From Winogradskyella psychrotolerans (GTDB lineage Bacteria; Bacteroidota; Bacteroidia; Flavobacteriales; Flavobacteriaceae): a stretch of 64,000 bases of DNA. Both the position numbers and the translations under genes were made by a program. Numbering within the stretch: the first letter of the stretch is position 1; the number at the start of each line of letters is the position of its first letter. Shown here one piece after another: positions 53,050 through 61,913 of this stretch. Where the stretch lies: NCBI RefSeq assembly GCF_018860565.1, contig NZ_JAHKPS010000028.1:124001-188000 (forward strand), written 5' to 3'. The notes under the pieces are model-generated. The model had not been told where the DNA came from, did no database searches, and worked only from the letters and a program-made list of their open reading frames with translations.

Positions 53050-55323
53050 ATGGAAAATTTTTATGTCTATATGCTGGCTGCATTGGCTTTTTTAGCTGTA
53101 GCAGACTTAGTAGTTGGTGTAAGTAATGACGCTGTTAACTTTTTAAATTCCGCCATAGGATCTAAAGCTGTATCATTTAAAACCATAATGATAGTTGCCA
53201 GTATTGGTGTAGCCGTTGGAGCCTTAACTTCTAGCGGGATGATGGAAGTTGCTCGAAAAGGTATTTTTAATCCTGGCGAATTTATGTTTAATGAAATTAT
53301 GGTCATTTTCATGGCCGTAATGCTTACCGATATTTTACTACTCGATTTCTTTAATACCTTAGGAATGCCTACTTCAACAACGGTTTCAATTGTTTTTGAA
53401 CTCTTAGGTGCTTCTGTTGCTGTTGCTCTCATTAAAATTTATAGTGATAGCGAACAATCTATTACAGACTTATCTGTATATATTAATAATTCTAAAGCAA
53501 TTGAAATTATACTAGGCATACTACTGTCTGTCGTCGTCGCCTTTACCATTGGTGCCATTATTCAATATTTGTCAAGATTACTTTTATCATTTAAATTTCA
53601 AGAAAAACCATCTTGGTATGGTGCTGTTTTTAGTGGTATAGCGACATCTTCAATTTTATACTTTATTCTTATTAAAGGAGTTAAAAATGCTAGTTTTATG
53701 AATGATGATGTTAAATCATTAATATCCACTAGTCCAATAGCTATAATTGGTATTAGCTTTTTAGTTCTTACGCTACTGTCATATCTTCTCATTAAATATA
53801 CAAAAACAAATATCTACACGGTAATCATAGTGATTGGTACATTTGCATTAGCTGTCGCTTTTGCTGGTAACGATTTAGTGAACTTTATTGGAGTTCCGAT
53901 AGCTGCTTTTAATTCTTACGAAGCATGGTCTATTAGTGGCGCACTACCAACAGAGTACGCTATGACCGCACTGAGCCAACCTGTTAAAACACAACCGTAT
54001 TTACTTCTAATAGCAGGACTAATAATGGTCTTAACACTTTGGTTTTCTAGTAAAGCAAAAGCTGTTGTAAAAACTTCTGTTGATTTATCTAGACAAGATG
54101 ATATTAAAGAACGATTTGAACCTAATTTCTTATCTAGAAGTATTGTAAGATACTCTATTGGGATCTCTGACAGTCTTAACCTTGTGCTTCCTGATTCTTA
54201 TAAAAAATGGGCAGACAAGCAATTTATAAAACCAAAAGTTGTTCTAAAAGAACAAGACTTACCTGCGTTTGATTTAGTAAGAGCTGCAGTAAATTTAATG
54301 GTAGCTAGTGTTCTAATTTCTATTGCAACTTCAATGAAATTACCTTTATCTACAACCTACGTAACATTCATGGTTGCTATGGGTACATCTTTAGCCGATA
54401 GAGCTTGGGGAAGTGAAAGTGCTGTTTATAGAGTTGCTGGTGTATTAAACGTCATTGGTGGATGGTTCTTTACTGCCTTTAGCGCCTTTGTAGCGGCTGC
54501 AATTATGGCTTATATCTTATACTATGGCGAAGGTTATGCTTTAGTTGGCTTACTTGTATTGGCCGTACTTTTACTAATACGCAGCTATATGTCGCATGTT
54601 AAGAAGTCTAAGGTAATGAAGGAAGTAGATCAGTTAGAAAAAGCTGAAAGTAGCTCTACACAAGGAGTTATTCAAGAAAGTGCTTCTAATATTGCTAGTG
54701 TTGTTAGACGTGGTAATAAAATTTATACATCTGCAATTAATGGTTTAGCTGTTCAAGATTTAAAATTATTAAAGAAAAATAGAAAACAAATAGACAAATT
54801 ATCTAATGAAATAGATGAGCTAAGAGATCATATTTTCTATTTTATTAGAAACCTTGAAGAACCGAGTTTATCGGCGAGTAATTTCTATATTAATATATTA
54901 GGCTATTTACAAGACATGACGCAATCCTTAGATTATATTTCTAAAGTAAGTCATAAGCACGTAAACAATAATCATAAAAAATTAAAGTTTAGCCAAATCA
55001 AAGAATTAAAAGATTTAGATGCACGTATGGAAGATTTATTTTCCAAAACCCAAATTGCTTTTGAATCCCATTCTTTTGAACAAATAGGTGCTGTATTAAC
55101 AGAAAAGTCGGAAGTATACAACTTAGTTAAAGAAAAAATTCAAAAACAAGTTGAGCGTACGCGTAACGAAGAATCTAGCCCAAAAAATACAACCCTTTAT
55201 TTTAGCTTGTTATTAGAAACTAAAGATCTATTAACAGCGACGATGAATCTTCTAGAAGAATATTTTGGTGCTCACGATAGTTCTGTAGAACCTGCAAAAC
55301 TGAATACCGACCAGGAAGAATAA
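53050..55323 (+). CDS. Pit-family inorganic phosphate transporter with C-terminal PhoU-like tail
   Basis: 757 residues, longer than Pit (about 500). Two inverted PHO4 repeats are seen: VVGVSNDAVNFLNSAIGSK and the second KLPLSTTYVTFMVAMGTSLAD, with LGMPTSTTVSIVFELLGA as the matching first-half motif. About ten to twelve helices span residues 1-515. The last 200 residues are soluble, helical and charged (ESASNIASVVRRGNKIYTSA, RKQIDKLSNEIDELRDHIFYF), resembling PhoU-like regulators fused to Bacteroidetes Pit proteins. It imports phosphate with a cation. The upstream repeats suggest phosphate-dependent control. Confidence 0.9.
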   Translation: MENFYVYMLAALAFLAVADLVVGVSNDAVNFLNSAIGSKAVSFKTIMIVASIGVAVGALTSSGMMEVARKGIFNPGEFMFNEIMVIFMAVMLTDILLLDFFNTLGMPTSTTVSIVFELLGASVAVALIKIYSDSEQSITDLSVYINNSKAIEIILGILLSVVVAFTIGAIIQYLSRLLLSFKFQEKPSWYGAVFSGIATSSILYFILIKGVKNASFMNDDVKSLISTSPIAIIGISFLVLTLLSYLLIKYTKTNIYTVIIVIGTFALAVAFAGNDLVNFIGVPIAAFNSYEAWSISGALPTEYAMTALSQPVKTQPYLLLIAGLIMVLTLWFSSKAKAVVKTSVDLSRQDDIKERFEPNFLSRSIVRYSIGISDSLNLVLPDSYKKWADKQFIKPKVVLKEQDLPAFDLVRAAVNLMVASVLISIATSMKLPLSTTYVTFMVAMGTSLADRAWGSESAVYRVAGVLNVIGGWFFTAFSAFVAAAIMAYILYYGEGYALVGLLVLAVLLLIRSYMSHVKKSKVMKEVDQLEKAESSSTQGVIQESASNIASVVRRGNKIYTSAINGLAVQDLKLLKKNRKQIDKLSNEIDELRDHIFYFIRNLEEPSLSASNFYINILGYLQDMTQSLDYISKVSHKHVNNNHKKLKFSQIKELKDLDARMEDLFSKTQIAFESHSFEQIGAVLTEKSEVYNLVKEKIQKQVERTRNEESSPKNTTLYFSLLLETKDLLTATMNLLEEYFGAHDSSVEPAKLNTDQEE

Positions 55324-55341
55324 AAAAATAGTACCAATAAC

Positions 55342-55379
55342 AAATGCCTAATACTAGTATAGTATTGGGCATTTTTTTT
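55342..55379 (+). terminator. Terminator of the phosphate transporter gene
   Basis: A 13-bp stem (55344-55356 with 55360-55372, one G-T pair) with loop GTA, followed by T8. Confidence 0.9.
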
Positions 55380-55472
55380 GATAAATATGTAATCTTTTAC
55401 AACTTTTAACATCCAAAAGGCACCTTTAATCGTATATATCACTTTAAAACGTTAACAACTAAAAATTATAAA

Positions 55473-56324
55473 ATGAAGAAAGTTTCAATTCTACTAGTAA
55501 CAACAATTTTATTGACCGCTTGTGTTTCAAAAAAGAAATACTTAGCCTTAGAACAAGAAAATGGGGAGATTAAAAGCGAACTCACAAAAACTAAAGTTGC
55601 AAAAGAAGATTTAGAAAATAAGTTTGCCGTTATTGAAGCACGTGTTAACCAATACAATTCTAAAATACAATCTTTAAATGAAGATGTTGAAGGACTAACT
55701 ATTGAGAACAAAGCCAAGTTTCAAGTCGCTGAAGACGGTACAGTAGCTTCTGGTGCAAGCAAAGAAAAAATGCGTGAAACGCTTAAAAACGTAGATCCAG
55801 AAAAATTAGCAGGTGCAAAAACGTTAAAAGATTCTATGAACTTAGCGATACAGCACAACCTTAGCAAAGCTATGGACACTAGTGATCTAGATGAAGACGA
55901 TGATATTGTTGTAGACATCAACGAAACTGTAGTGATGATTTCTATTGATGATGATATGTTATTTAACACAGCGAGTTACAGAGTTGGAAACAAAGCTGAT
56001 AAAATCTTAAAGAAATTAGCTGATGTTATTAACTCAGAGCCAAGCTTAGATGTTATGGTAGAAGGTCATACAGATTCTAGAAGTATTAACACAGATAAAA
56101 TTGCAGACAACTGGGACTTAAGTGTATTACGTGCAACATCTGTTGTTAGAAAATTACAAAATCAATTTAAGGTTGCACCAGAACAATTAATTGCATCTGG
56201 ACGTAGTAGCTACCAACCTTTAGTTGAAAACAACTCTAGCGCTAATCGTGCTAAAAACAGAAGAACACGTATTATTTTAATGCCAAATATTGACAAGTTT
56301 TTTGCTATGATGGAGGCAAAATAA
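55473..56324 (+). CDS. OmpA-family lipoprotein
   Basis: 283 residues. Lipoprotein signal LTACVSKKK (Cys near 17), then a coiled coil (about 25-75, EQENGEIKSELTKTKVAKED), an acidic linker, and a C-terminal OmpA domain (about 160-280) with VMVEGHTDSRSIN...NWDLSVLRATSVVRKL and ANRAKNRRTRIILMP. The OmpA domain binds peptidoglycan non-covalently, so the protein tethers the outer membrane to the wall. It is flanked by terminators and stands alone. Confidence 0.92.
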   Translation: MKKVSILLVTTILLTACVSKKKYLALEQENGEIKSELTKTKVAKEDLENKFAVIEARVNQYNSKIQSLNEDVEGLTIENKAKFQVAEDGTVASGASKEKMRETLKNVDPEKLAGAKTLKDSMNLAIQHNLSKAMDTSDLDEDDDIVVDINETVVMISIDDDMLFNTASYRVGNKADKILKKLADVINSEPSLDVMVEGHTDSRSINTDKIADNWDLSVLRATSVVRKLQNQFKVAPEQLIASGRSSYQPLVENNSSANRAKNRRTRIILMPNIDKFFAMMEAK

Positions 56325-56347
56325 ATCACAAATCTATCTAAATTTAC

Positions 56348-56390
56348 AAAAAGCATCCTCCCGTAAAATTCGGCATTGGGTGCTTTTTTT
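56348..56390 (+). terminator. Terminator of the OmpA gene
   Basis: AAAAAGCATCC pairs with GGGTGCTTTTT (one T-G pair), with an inner CCG/CGG; it ends in T8. Confidence 0.75.
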
Positions 56391-56430
56391 TGTTTGATAT
56401 ATTGTAATTTGTAGAAAAAAAATAATTACT

Positions 56431-57150
56431 ATGAAATCTTTTCTTGCATTTACATTCTTCTTATGCGCTTTATCTGGTTTTAGCCAAAATCTATCGTCTC
56501 AAGAACTATTAAACAAAGCCATTAATTACCACGACCCAAATGGGAACTGGGAACGCTTTAACGCTACGTTTACTGTGGTAATGACCATGCCAGAAGCCGC
56601 AAAACGTACTAGTAGTATTTCAATTAATTTGCCTGCTGAATATTTTAGCGTTACCGCCACAAAAGATAGGGTTACCACCACATATACATTAGATAAAGGC
56701 AAGTGCCAAATGCAATACAATGGCAAAGTTTTAGATAGCATAGCCGCAAAAGAAAAGAACATGACTTGCGATAGAGCTACCCTTTATAAAAACTACTATT
56801 CGTATTTATATGGTTTACCTATGAAATTGAAAGATCCAGGCACTAATCTTAGTGATACGGTTGAAACAAAGACCTTTAAAGGCAAAACGTATTTGGTTTT
56901 AAAAGTCACTTATGATGAAGCTGTAGGCAGTGATATTTGGTACTTCTATTTTAACCCAAAGACCTATGCCATGGAAATCTACCAGTTCTTTAAAACCGAT
57001 GAGCATGGCAAAGCGAAACCTGATAGTGGTGAATTTATACTGCTTTCTGAAGAAACCCTCTTAAACGGTATTAAAATCCCTAAAGTGAGAGCCTGGTATT
57101 ACAATAAAGCCGATAAATATTTGGGGACGGATACTTTGGTTGAAGATTAG
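56431..57150 (+). CDS. DUF6503-like secreted protein
   Basis: 239 residues with a Sec signal (LSGFSQ, about 1-19). The start of the mature part, LLNKAINYHDPNGNWERFN, is characteristic of flavobacterial proteins I know as DUF6503. The fold has alternating strands (SISINLPAEYFSVTATKDR, KTYLVLKVTYDEAVG) like LolA/LppX-type half-barrels that hold lipids, so a periplasmic lipid or lipoprotein carrier role is possible. It stands alone between terminators. Confidence 0.75.
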   Translation: MKSFLAFTFFLCALSGFSQNLSSQELLNKAINYHDPNGNWERFNATFTVVMTMPEAAKRTSSISINLPAEYFSVTATKDRVTTTYTLDKGKCQMQYNGKVLDSIAAKEKNMTCDRATLYKNYYSYLYGLPMKLKDPGTNLSDTVETKTFKGKTYLVLKVTYDEAVGSDIWYFYFNPKTYAMEIYQFFKTDEHGKAKPDSGEFILLSEETLLNGIKIPKVRAWYYNKADKYLGTDTLVED

Positions 57151-57171
57151 AGTTTATCATTTGTATTACAT

Positions 57172-57206
57172 AAAAAAAGCATCTCATTTCTGAGATGCTT
57201 TTTTTT
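57172..57206. terminator. Bidirectional terminator
   Basis: AAAAAAAGCATCTCA and TGAGATGCTTTTTTT form a perfect 15-bp stem with loop TTTC between the DUF6503 gene (+) and nrdA (-). Confidence 0.92.
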
Positions 57207-57246
57207 CTTAACACTTAAATTATTCAAATTTTGAACTTTTTGGGTT

Positions 57247-59046
57247 TTACCCTTCACAGCTAGTACATTCTTTCTTTTGCTTGAATTTTTGTGCTGCATT
57301 CATACTGTGTTGGTAGTACAATGATTTTACACCTAATTGCCAAGCCGTCACATAGATTTTATTAATATCTTTTACTGGCATATCTGGGTGTACCATAATA
57401 TTTATAGACTGCCCTTGATCGATATGGTTTTGTCTATTTGCCGCCTGGTAAATGATGGTCATTTGATCGATTTCAGAATAGGTTTTAAACACATCTTTTT
57501 CATGATCTGTAAGTCCTTCTAAATGTTGTACAGAACCATCATAATCTCTAATGCTTCTCCACACCTCACTAGTATTCATACCTTTTTCTTCTAAAAGCGC
57601 TACTAAATAAGGGTTTTTAATTGTGGTTTTTATTTTTGCAATATCCTTTACGTAGCTATTAGACCAAATTGGCTCAATACCTTGAGATACTTGTCCTAAA
57701 ATAAACGCAGAAGATGTTGTTGGCGCTACAGCGTTTAATGTTGTATTACGTCTTCCGTAACCTTTTAATACTTCTGGCTCACCAAATAATGTTGCTAATT
57801 CTTCAGATGCCTTAACAGACTTATCTTTTATTGTTTTAAATATTTCACTATTTAAATCAAACGCTTCTTTACTATCAAAAGCTACCATTTTAGATTGTAA
57901 TAACGAATGCCATCCTAAAGCTCCTAATCCTAAAGCTCTATTTTCTTTAGCAAAGTTATAGGCCTTCTCCATAAACATGAAGGTTTGTCTGTCATCTCTA
58001 TCTGCAGAATCTCTATACACTTCTAATTTCGTAATGAATTCTTCTAAAACAGCATCTAAGAAATATACCATTGTTTCAACAGCATCCGTATCTTTCCACT
58101 TATCGTAATGCAATAAGTTTATAGACGATAATACACATACAAACGACCATTTTTCGTTTGTTGGTAACATAATCTCTGAGCACAAATTACTTGCGTAGAT
58201 TTCATGATTCTTATCTTGATATACATCTGGAGCTGTATTGTTAGCATTATCTCTGAAGAAGATATAAGGATATCCTATTTCTCCTCTACGTTGTAATACT
58301 TTTGCCCAAATGGCTCTTTTATCTGTATCTCCATCAATCATTTCTTGCATCCAATCATTTCCAACAGTTACACCATGCGTTAACTCTTGTATTGGATTAC
58401 CTTCTGTTCCTATTTCTAAAAACTCATGAATATCTTTATGCTCTATTGGTAAATATGGAGAAAAACGACCTCTTCTAACAGAACCTTGACTTACGACATC
58501 AACCATTTTTTCAAACAGTTGCATAATGTGTACAGCACCAGAAGATTCTCCGTTATTTTTTACAGGAGCTCCTCTATGACGAAGTTTTCCAAAATAACCT
58601 GAAGTACCTCCACCTAATTTAGACATCATACCAACTTCTGATTGCGTATAAAGGATATCTCCCATATCATCAGAAATATGTGAACCAAAACAACTAATTG
58701 GTAAGCCACGTCTTTTTCCAAAGTTAGACCAAACTGGAGATGCTAATGAATAGTAGCCTTCTGCCATATAGCCATAAAACTTATCGGCAAAACCATCAAT
58801 ACCTAATATTTTTTCAGCATTATTGGCAATTTCTCTGATTCTTTCTTCAGGAGTTGTATCTTCTGTAAGGTAACCAGATGCTAAAAACTGACGACTATGA
58901 TCTGTTAGCCATTTTATTTCTGGTTCTGCTTTTGCCTCTTTTATAGCTTCTTTTCTGGCTTTAATTAGTTCTTCATGATTTGAAGTTGTTGTAGTTTGAG
59001 GGTTCTCTACTTTGTTGTCTAGGTCTAAATTAGTGTTGTCGTTCAT
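57247..59046 (-). CDS. nrdA: Class I ribonucleotide reductase, large subunit without ATP-cone
   Basis: 599 residues, about 150 shorter than E. coli NrdA because the N-terminal ATP-cone is missing. The catalytic centre is intact: the NLCSEI motif with the radical Cys and Glu, PISCFGSH with the first redox Cys, SFVCVLSSINL with the second, and the swinging C-terminal CTSC. It reduces NDPs to dNDPs. The activity-control cone has moved to the NrdB encoded upstream (starting 3 bp away in the operon). Such NrdA forms belong to the subclass described in Leeuwenhoekiella. Confidence 0.95.
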   Translation of the reverse strand: MNDNTNLDLDNKVENPQTTTTSNHEELIKARKEAIKEAKAEPEIKWLTDHSRQFLASGYLTEDTTPEERIREIANNAEKILGIDGFADKFYGYMAEGYYSLASPVWSNFGKRRGLPISCFGSHISDDMGDILYTQSEVGMMSKLGGGTSGYFGKLRHRGAPVKNNGESSGAVHIMQLFEKMVDVVSQGSVRRGRFSPYLPIEHKDIHEFLEIGTEGNPIQELTHGVTVGNDWMQEMIDGDTDKRAIWAKVLQRRGEIGYPYIFFRDNANNTAPDVYQDKNHEIYASNLCSEIMLPTNEKWSFVCVLSSINLLHYDKWKDTDAVETMVYFLDAVLEEFITKLEVYRDSADRDDRQTFMFMEKAYNFAKENRALGLGALGWHSLLQSKMVAFDSKEAFDLNSEIFKTIKDKSVKASEELATLFGEPEVLKGYGRRNTTLNAVAPTTSSAFILGQVSQGIEPIWSNSYVKDIAKIKTTIKNPYLVALLEEKGMNTSEVWRSIRDYDGSVQHLEGLTDHEKDVFKTYSEIDQMTIIYQAANRQNHIDQGQSINIMVHPDMPVKDINKIYVTAWQLGVKSLYYQHSMNAAQKFKQKKECTSCEG

Positions 59047-59049
59047 GGT

Positions 59050-60330
59050 TTAAAATAAGTCGTCGCTGGTTATACTTTTTGTTCTTTTGCTATAGTTGAT
59101 AGATCGTTTCACGAAAAAATCTCCGTGTTTTGTTCCTATAATTTCGTCGTCAAACCATTCGGTTTGCTCTAATAATTTTTCGTCGACATCGAATACTTTT
59201 TCAATGCCAATACTTTCTAATGAATTGTTAAATCTCTGTTTTATAAATTCGTTAATCACATCTTTTGGCAAGAAATCTAATTCACCTGCTTCAAAAATCC
59301 AATCCACTAATTTGCTTTCTGATATAAAAGCCTCTTCGCATAATTCTTTAACTAAAATGCTATGCTCTTCATCAAACCATGTTGGGTTTTCATGCTTTAT
59401 AATTTTGATAATATCAATACCAAAATCACCGTGTATTTGTTCTTCCTTAGAAGTTGCTTCAACCACATTAGATACACCTTTTAGCATATTCTTATGTTTG
59501 TTAAAAGCCATAATTATTAAAAACTGTGAGAATAAAGAGACATGCTCTATAAATAATGAAAATAATAAAATAGATTCTGCATACTCTTTATTGTCTTCAC
59601 TTTTAGCATTCTTTAAGGCCGTTTCTAAATAATGAACACGTCTCATTATTACAGGCTTTTTCTTTAGGTTTTTAAACTCGTTGTTAAGACCTAATATCTC
59701 TAATAAATGTGAGTAAGCATCGTGATGACGTACTTCACTTTCTGCAAATGTTGCTCCTACAGATCCGATTTCTGGTTTTGGCATTTTATGATAAATGTCT
59801 CCCCAAAATGATTTTACAGCGACTTCAATCTGCGAAATAGCAAGCATTGTATTTTTAATGGCATTTTGCTCTACAACTGTCAATCTTGTTTTAAAATCTT
59901 GAATATCACTTGTAAAGTTAAATTCTGAATGAATCCAGTACGAATGTCTTATAGCATCTACATATTCGTTAAGTTCTGGATATTCGTAAGGCTTTAAGTT
60001 AATACGCTTTTCAAAAATATTTGTCTTTCTGCTTCGCGCTTGTTCATCTCTATATAATATGTAAGCTTTTGCAACACCATGAAAAGAACTCTCCATTAAT
60101 TTCTCTTCTACAAGATCTTGCACTTCTTCTACTGTAGGCAAATACTTGTGATCTCTTGCTTTTCTTTCTAATAAGGTTTGTAATACTTTTACAGAAATCG
60201 TATTAGCGTCTTCTTTAGTACCATTTCCAACAGAAAGCATTGCTTTTTCAATAGCGTTAGAAATCTTATTTAAAACAAACGGACTCGTTTCGTAATCTCT
60301 TTTTATAATCTGTGTAATCTCCATGCTCAT
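59050..60330 (-). CDS. nrdB: Class I ribonucleotide reductase, small subunit with N-terminal ATP-cone
   Basis: 426 residues, about 100 more than an ordinary NrdB. Residues 3-98 form an ATP-cone: IIKRDYETSPFVLNKISNAI and PTVEEVQDLVEEKLMES...AKAYILYRDEQ. The R2 core follows with metal ligands in SEVRHHDAYSHLLE (ExxH, with a Tyr at the radical position) and TSKEEQIHGDFG (second ExxH). The cone senses dATP/ATP and controls activity by changing oligomer state, as shown for the Leeuwenhoekiella blandensis enzyme. The start could also be the Met at residue 3. First gene of nrdB-nrdA. Confidence 0.95.
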   Translation of the reverse strand: MSMEITQIIKRDYETSPFVLNKISNAIEKAMLSVGNGTKEDANTISVKVLQTLLERKARDHKYLPTVEEVQDLVEEKLMESSFHGVAKAYILYRDEQARSRKTNIFEKRINLKPYEYPELNEYVDAIRHSYWIHSEFNFTSDIQDFKTRLTVVEQNAIKNTMLAISQIEVAVKSFWGDIYHKMPKPEIGSVGATFAESEVRHHDAYSHLLEILGLNNEFKNLKKKPVIMRRVHYLETALKNAKSEDNKEYAESILLFSLFIEHVSLFSQFLIIMAFNKHKNMLKGVSNVVEATSKEEQIHGDFGIDIIKIIKHENPTWFDEEHSILVKELCEEAFISESKLVDWIFEAGELDFLPKDVINEFIKQRFNNSLESIGIEKVFDVDEKLLEQTEWFDDEIIGTKHGDFFVKRSINYSKRTKSITSDDLF

Positions 60331-60689
60331 TTAATTTTAAAGACTAGATAGTCCTTAGAATGATGCGTAATCATTCAGGTTTTTAGTTGTTAAATCCGTA
60401 AAAGGTGTTATTGTTTTTCCTAAACTAGGAATATAAGGGCGTATTTTTAAATTGATTTTCTCAACACTTTTCTAAATCAAAAAAAACCAGAAAAATCTAT
60501 TTTATTTGCCTTGAACAAAGATTGACAATTGTTGTTAAAAAAGAAAGGATATTTCATAAACGTTGTCAACAAGTTTTTAACAAACCCATGTAGCACCCGT
60601 AAAACTTGAAGATTTAAAAAAAACACCACAACACTTTGATTGTCAATAAGTTAAATGCTTTTTCTGCAATTATATTTTGTAGGTTTTAT

Positions 60690-60797
60690 CATGTTAAAAA
60701 CAGGCTTAGTAAGCGTTTTTACTGATGGTATTGCAATGCTATTTTAACTGTTAAAACCAAAATAAAAAAGAGCGTTTAGATAACGCCCTTTTTTCCC
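60690..60797 (+). ncRNA. Candidate small transcript ending in a terminator
   Basis: A terminator stands at 60765-60797 with no annotated gene before it on the plus strand. Upstream are an 18-codon frame (60690-60746, MLKTGLVSVFTDGIAMLF) and a TATATTTTG promoter-like run near 60674. Either a small RNA or a tiny peptide gene; the evidence is thin. Confidence 0.25.
60765..60797. terminator. Orphan intrinsic terminator
   Basis: AAAAAAGAGCGTT pairs with AACGCCCTTTTTT around TAGAT with one A-C mismatch; A- and T-runs allow both directions. Confidence 0.7.
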
Positions 60798-60912
60798 TAA
60801 TAACTAACTAAAATTAATAATAAACAATAAAAAAATTACGTTATTATAAATTAACACTGAAATGAAAAAGTCAGAATTTTAAAAACTCTGATTATTTCCT
60901 AATTAATAGCTT

Positions 60913-60956
60913 TTAACCAAAAAAGCAACCCCTCAATTTGCTGTATTTTTGGTTAA
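60913..60956. repeat. Inverted repeat before the LytTR operon
   Basis: TTAACCAAAAA (60913-60923) and TTTTTGGTTAA (60946-60956) are perfect 11-bp arms enclosing a second AGCA/TGCT stem. It lies about 215 bp before the regulator start. Confidence 0.5.
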
Positions 60957-61169
60957 TTTCAATACCCAAAGATGCCTATAAATTGAGAGCTATCACAATT
61001 GTAATGTATGACTGGTTAAAAAAAGTGTATAAATGGGCACTGTATTTTAAGTGTATTTTTTTTTAGCATTCTACACATAAAACCATGCATTACATACATA
61101 TTTAGATACAAAACATTCATTATGTATATACCTTTATATATATATCTTTATATCAAATAATTCAGAAGC

Positions 61170-61904
61170 ATGTTAAAAGCAGTAATCGTAGATGATGAGC
61201 CAAAAGCAATTCAAAGCCTCATATGGGAACTTAGCAACTTTAACCAAGAAATAGAAGTTATGGCTTCTTTTTCTAAACCCGATGATGCTTTAAAGTTTTT
61301 AAACACAAACACACCAGATTGTTTATTTCTAGATGTACAAATGCCTACTATTGGTGGTTTTCAGTTTTTAGAACAATTAAAAAATATAAATTTTGCTGTT
61401 GTAATCACTACCGCTTACGACGAGTATGCTATAAAAGCTTTAAAACACGAAGCAATAGATTATCTTTTAAAACCTATAGATTCTGATGATCTAAGCGCGT
61501 GCATCTCTAAAATAAAAAGACATAGCGAACGCACCGTTAATTCTCAAAAATTAGAACGCATGCTTTCTAATTTTAATTCACAATTCGATAAAAAAAAGAT
61601 CACCATTAACACTGATGGGAAATTACTTTTTTTAGATGTAGATGATATTATCTATATAGAATCTGACGGTAATTATAGCACGCTATTTTTACAGAATAGA
61701 AAAAAAATAGTGCTCACCAAGAAATTAAAAGAAGTTGATGCCATCTTACCAGAACATTATTTTTTCAGAATTCACAATTCTTATATTATTAATCTCAATA
61801 AAATAAAAGCATTTATTAAAAATGAAGGTTATGTGATTATGGATAGTGAACACAAGATCCCTGTAGCGAGACAGCGTAAATCAGATTTTCTTGAAAAACT
61901 ATAA
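61170..61904 (+). CDS. LytTR-type response regulator
   Basis: 244 residues. The receiver (1-120) has VDDE at 7-10 and phospho-acceptor D55 in FLDVQMP; Lys is present in LLKPID. The C-terminal LytTR DNA-binding domain (about 145-242) reads ITINTDGKLLFLDVDDIIYIES...HNSYIINLNKIKAF...PVARQRKSDFLEKL. It pairs with the sensor kinase starting 9 bp downstream. Confidence 0.95.
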   Translation: MLKAVIVDDEPKAIQSLIWELSNFNQEIEVMASFSKPDDALKFLNTNTPDCLFLDVQMPTIGGFQFLEQLKNINFAVVITTAYDEYAIKALKHEAIDYLLKPIDSDDLSACISKIKRHSERTVNSQKLERMLSNFNSQFDKKKITINTDGKLLFLDVDDIIYIESDGNYSTLFLQNRKKIVLTKKLKEVDAILPEHYFFRIHNSYIINLNKIKAFIKNEGYVIMDSEHKIPVARQRKSDFLEKL

Positions 61905-61913
61905 ACCAACACT

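Larger units (their letters stand above)
60331..61169. other. 839-bp intergenic region between nrdB and the LytTR regulator
   Basis: No protein gene of normal size. It holds two copies of TTGTCAAYAAGTT (60563-60575, 60640-60652), an 18-codon frame (60690-60746), a terminator (60765-60797), an 11-bp inverted repeat with inner stem (60913-60956) and very AT-rich sequence before the regulator. No NrdR-type box was found. Confidence 0.65.

Noticed and set aside
59096..59632. Plus-strand 178-codon frame
   Set aside because: It is antisense inside nrdB; Ser/Asn/Ile-rich shadow translation of a real gene.
60563..60652. TTGTCAAYAAGTT copies as DnaA boxes or an origin
   Set aside because: They do not match TTATCCACA, and no dnaA, dnaN or DnaA-box cluster is present.
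60331..61169. NrdR box upstream of nrdB
   Set aside because: No acaCwAtATaTwgtgt-like pair was found in this region.
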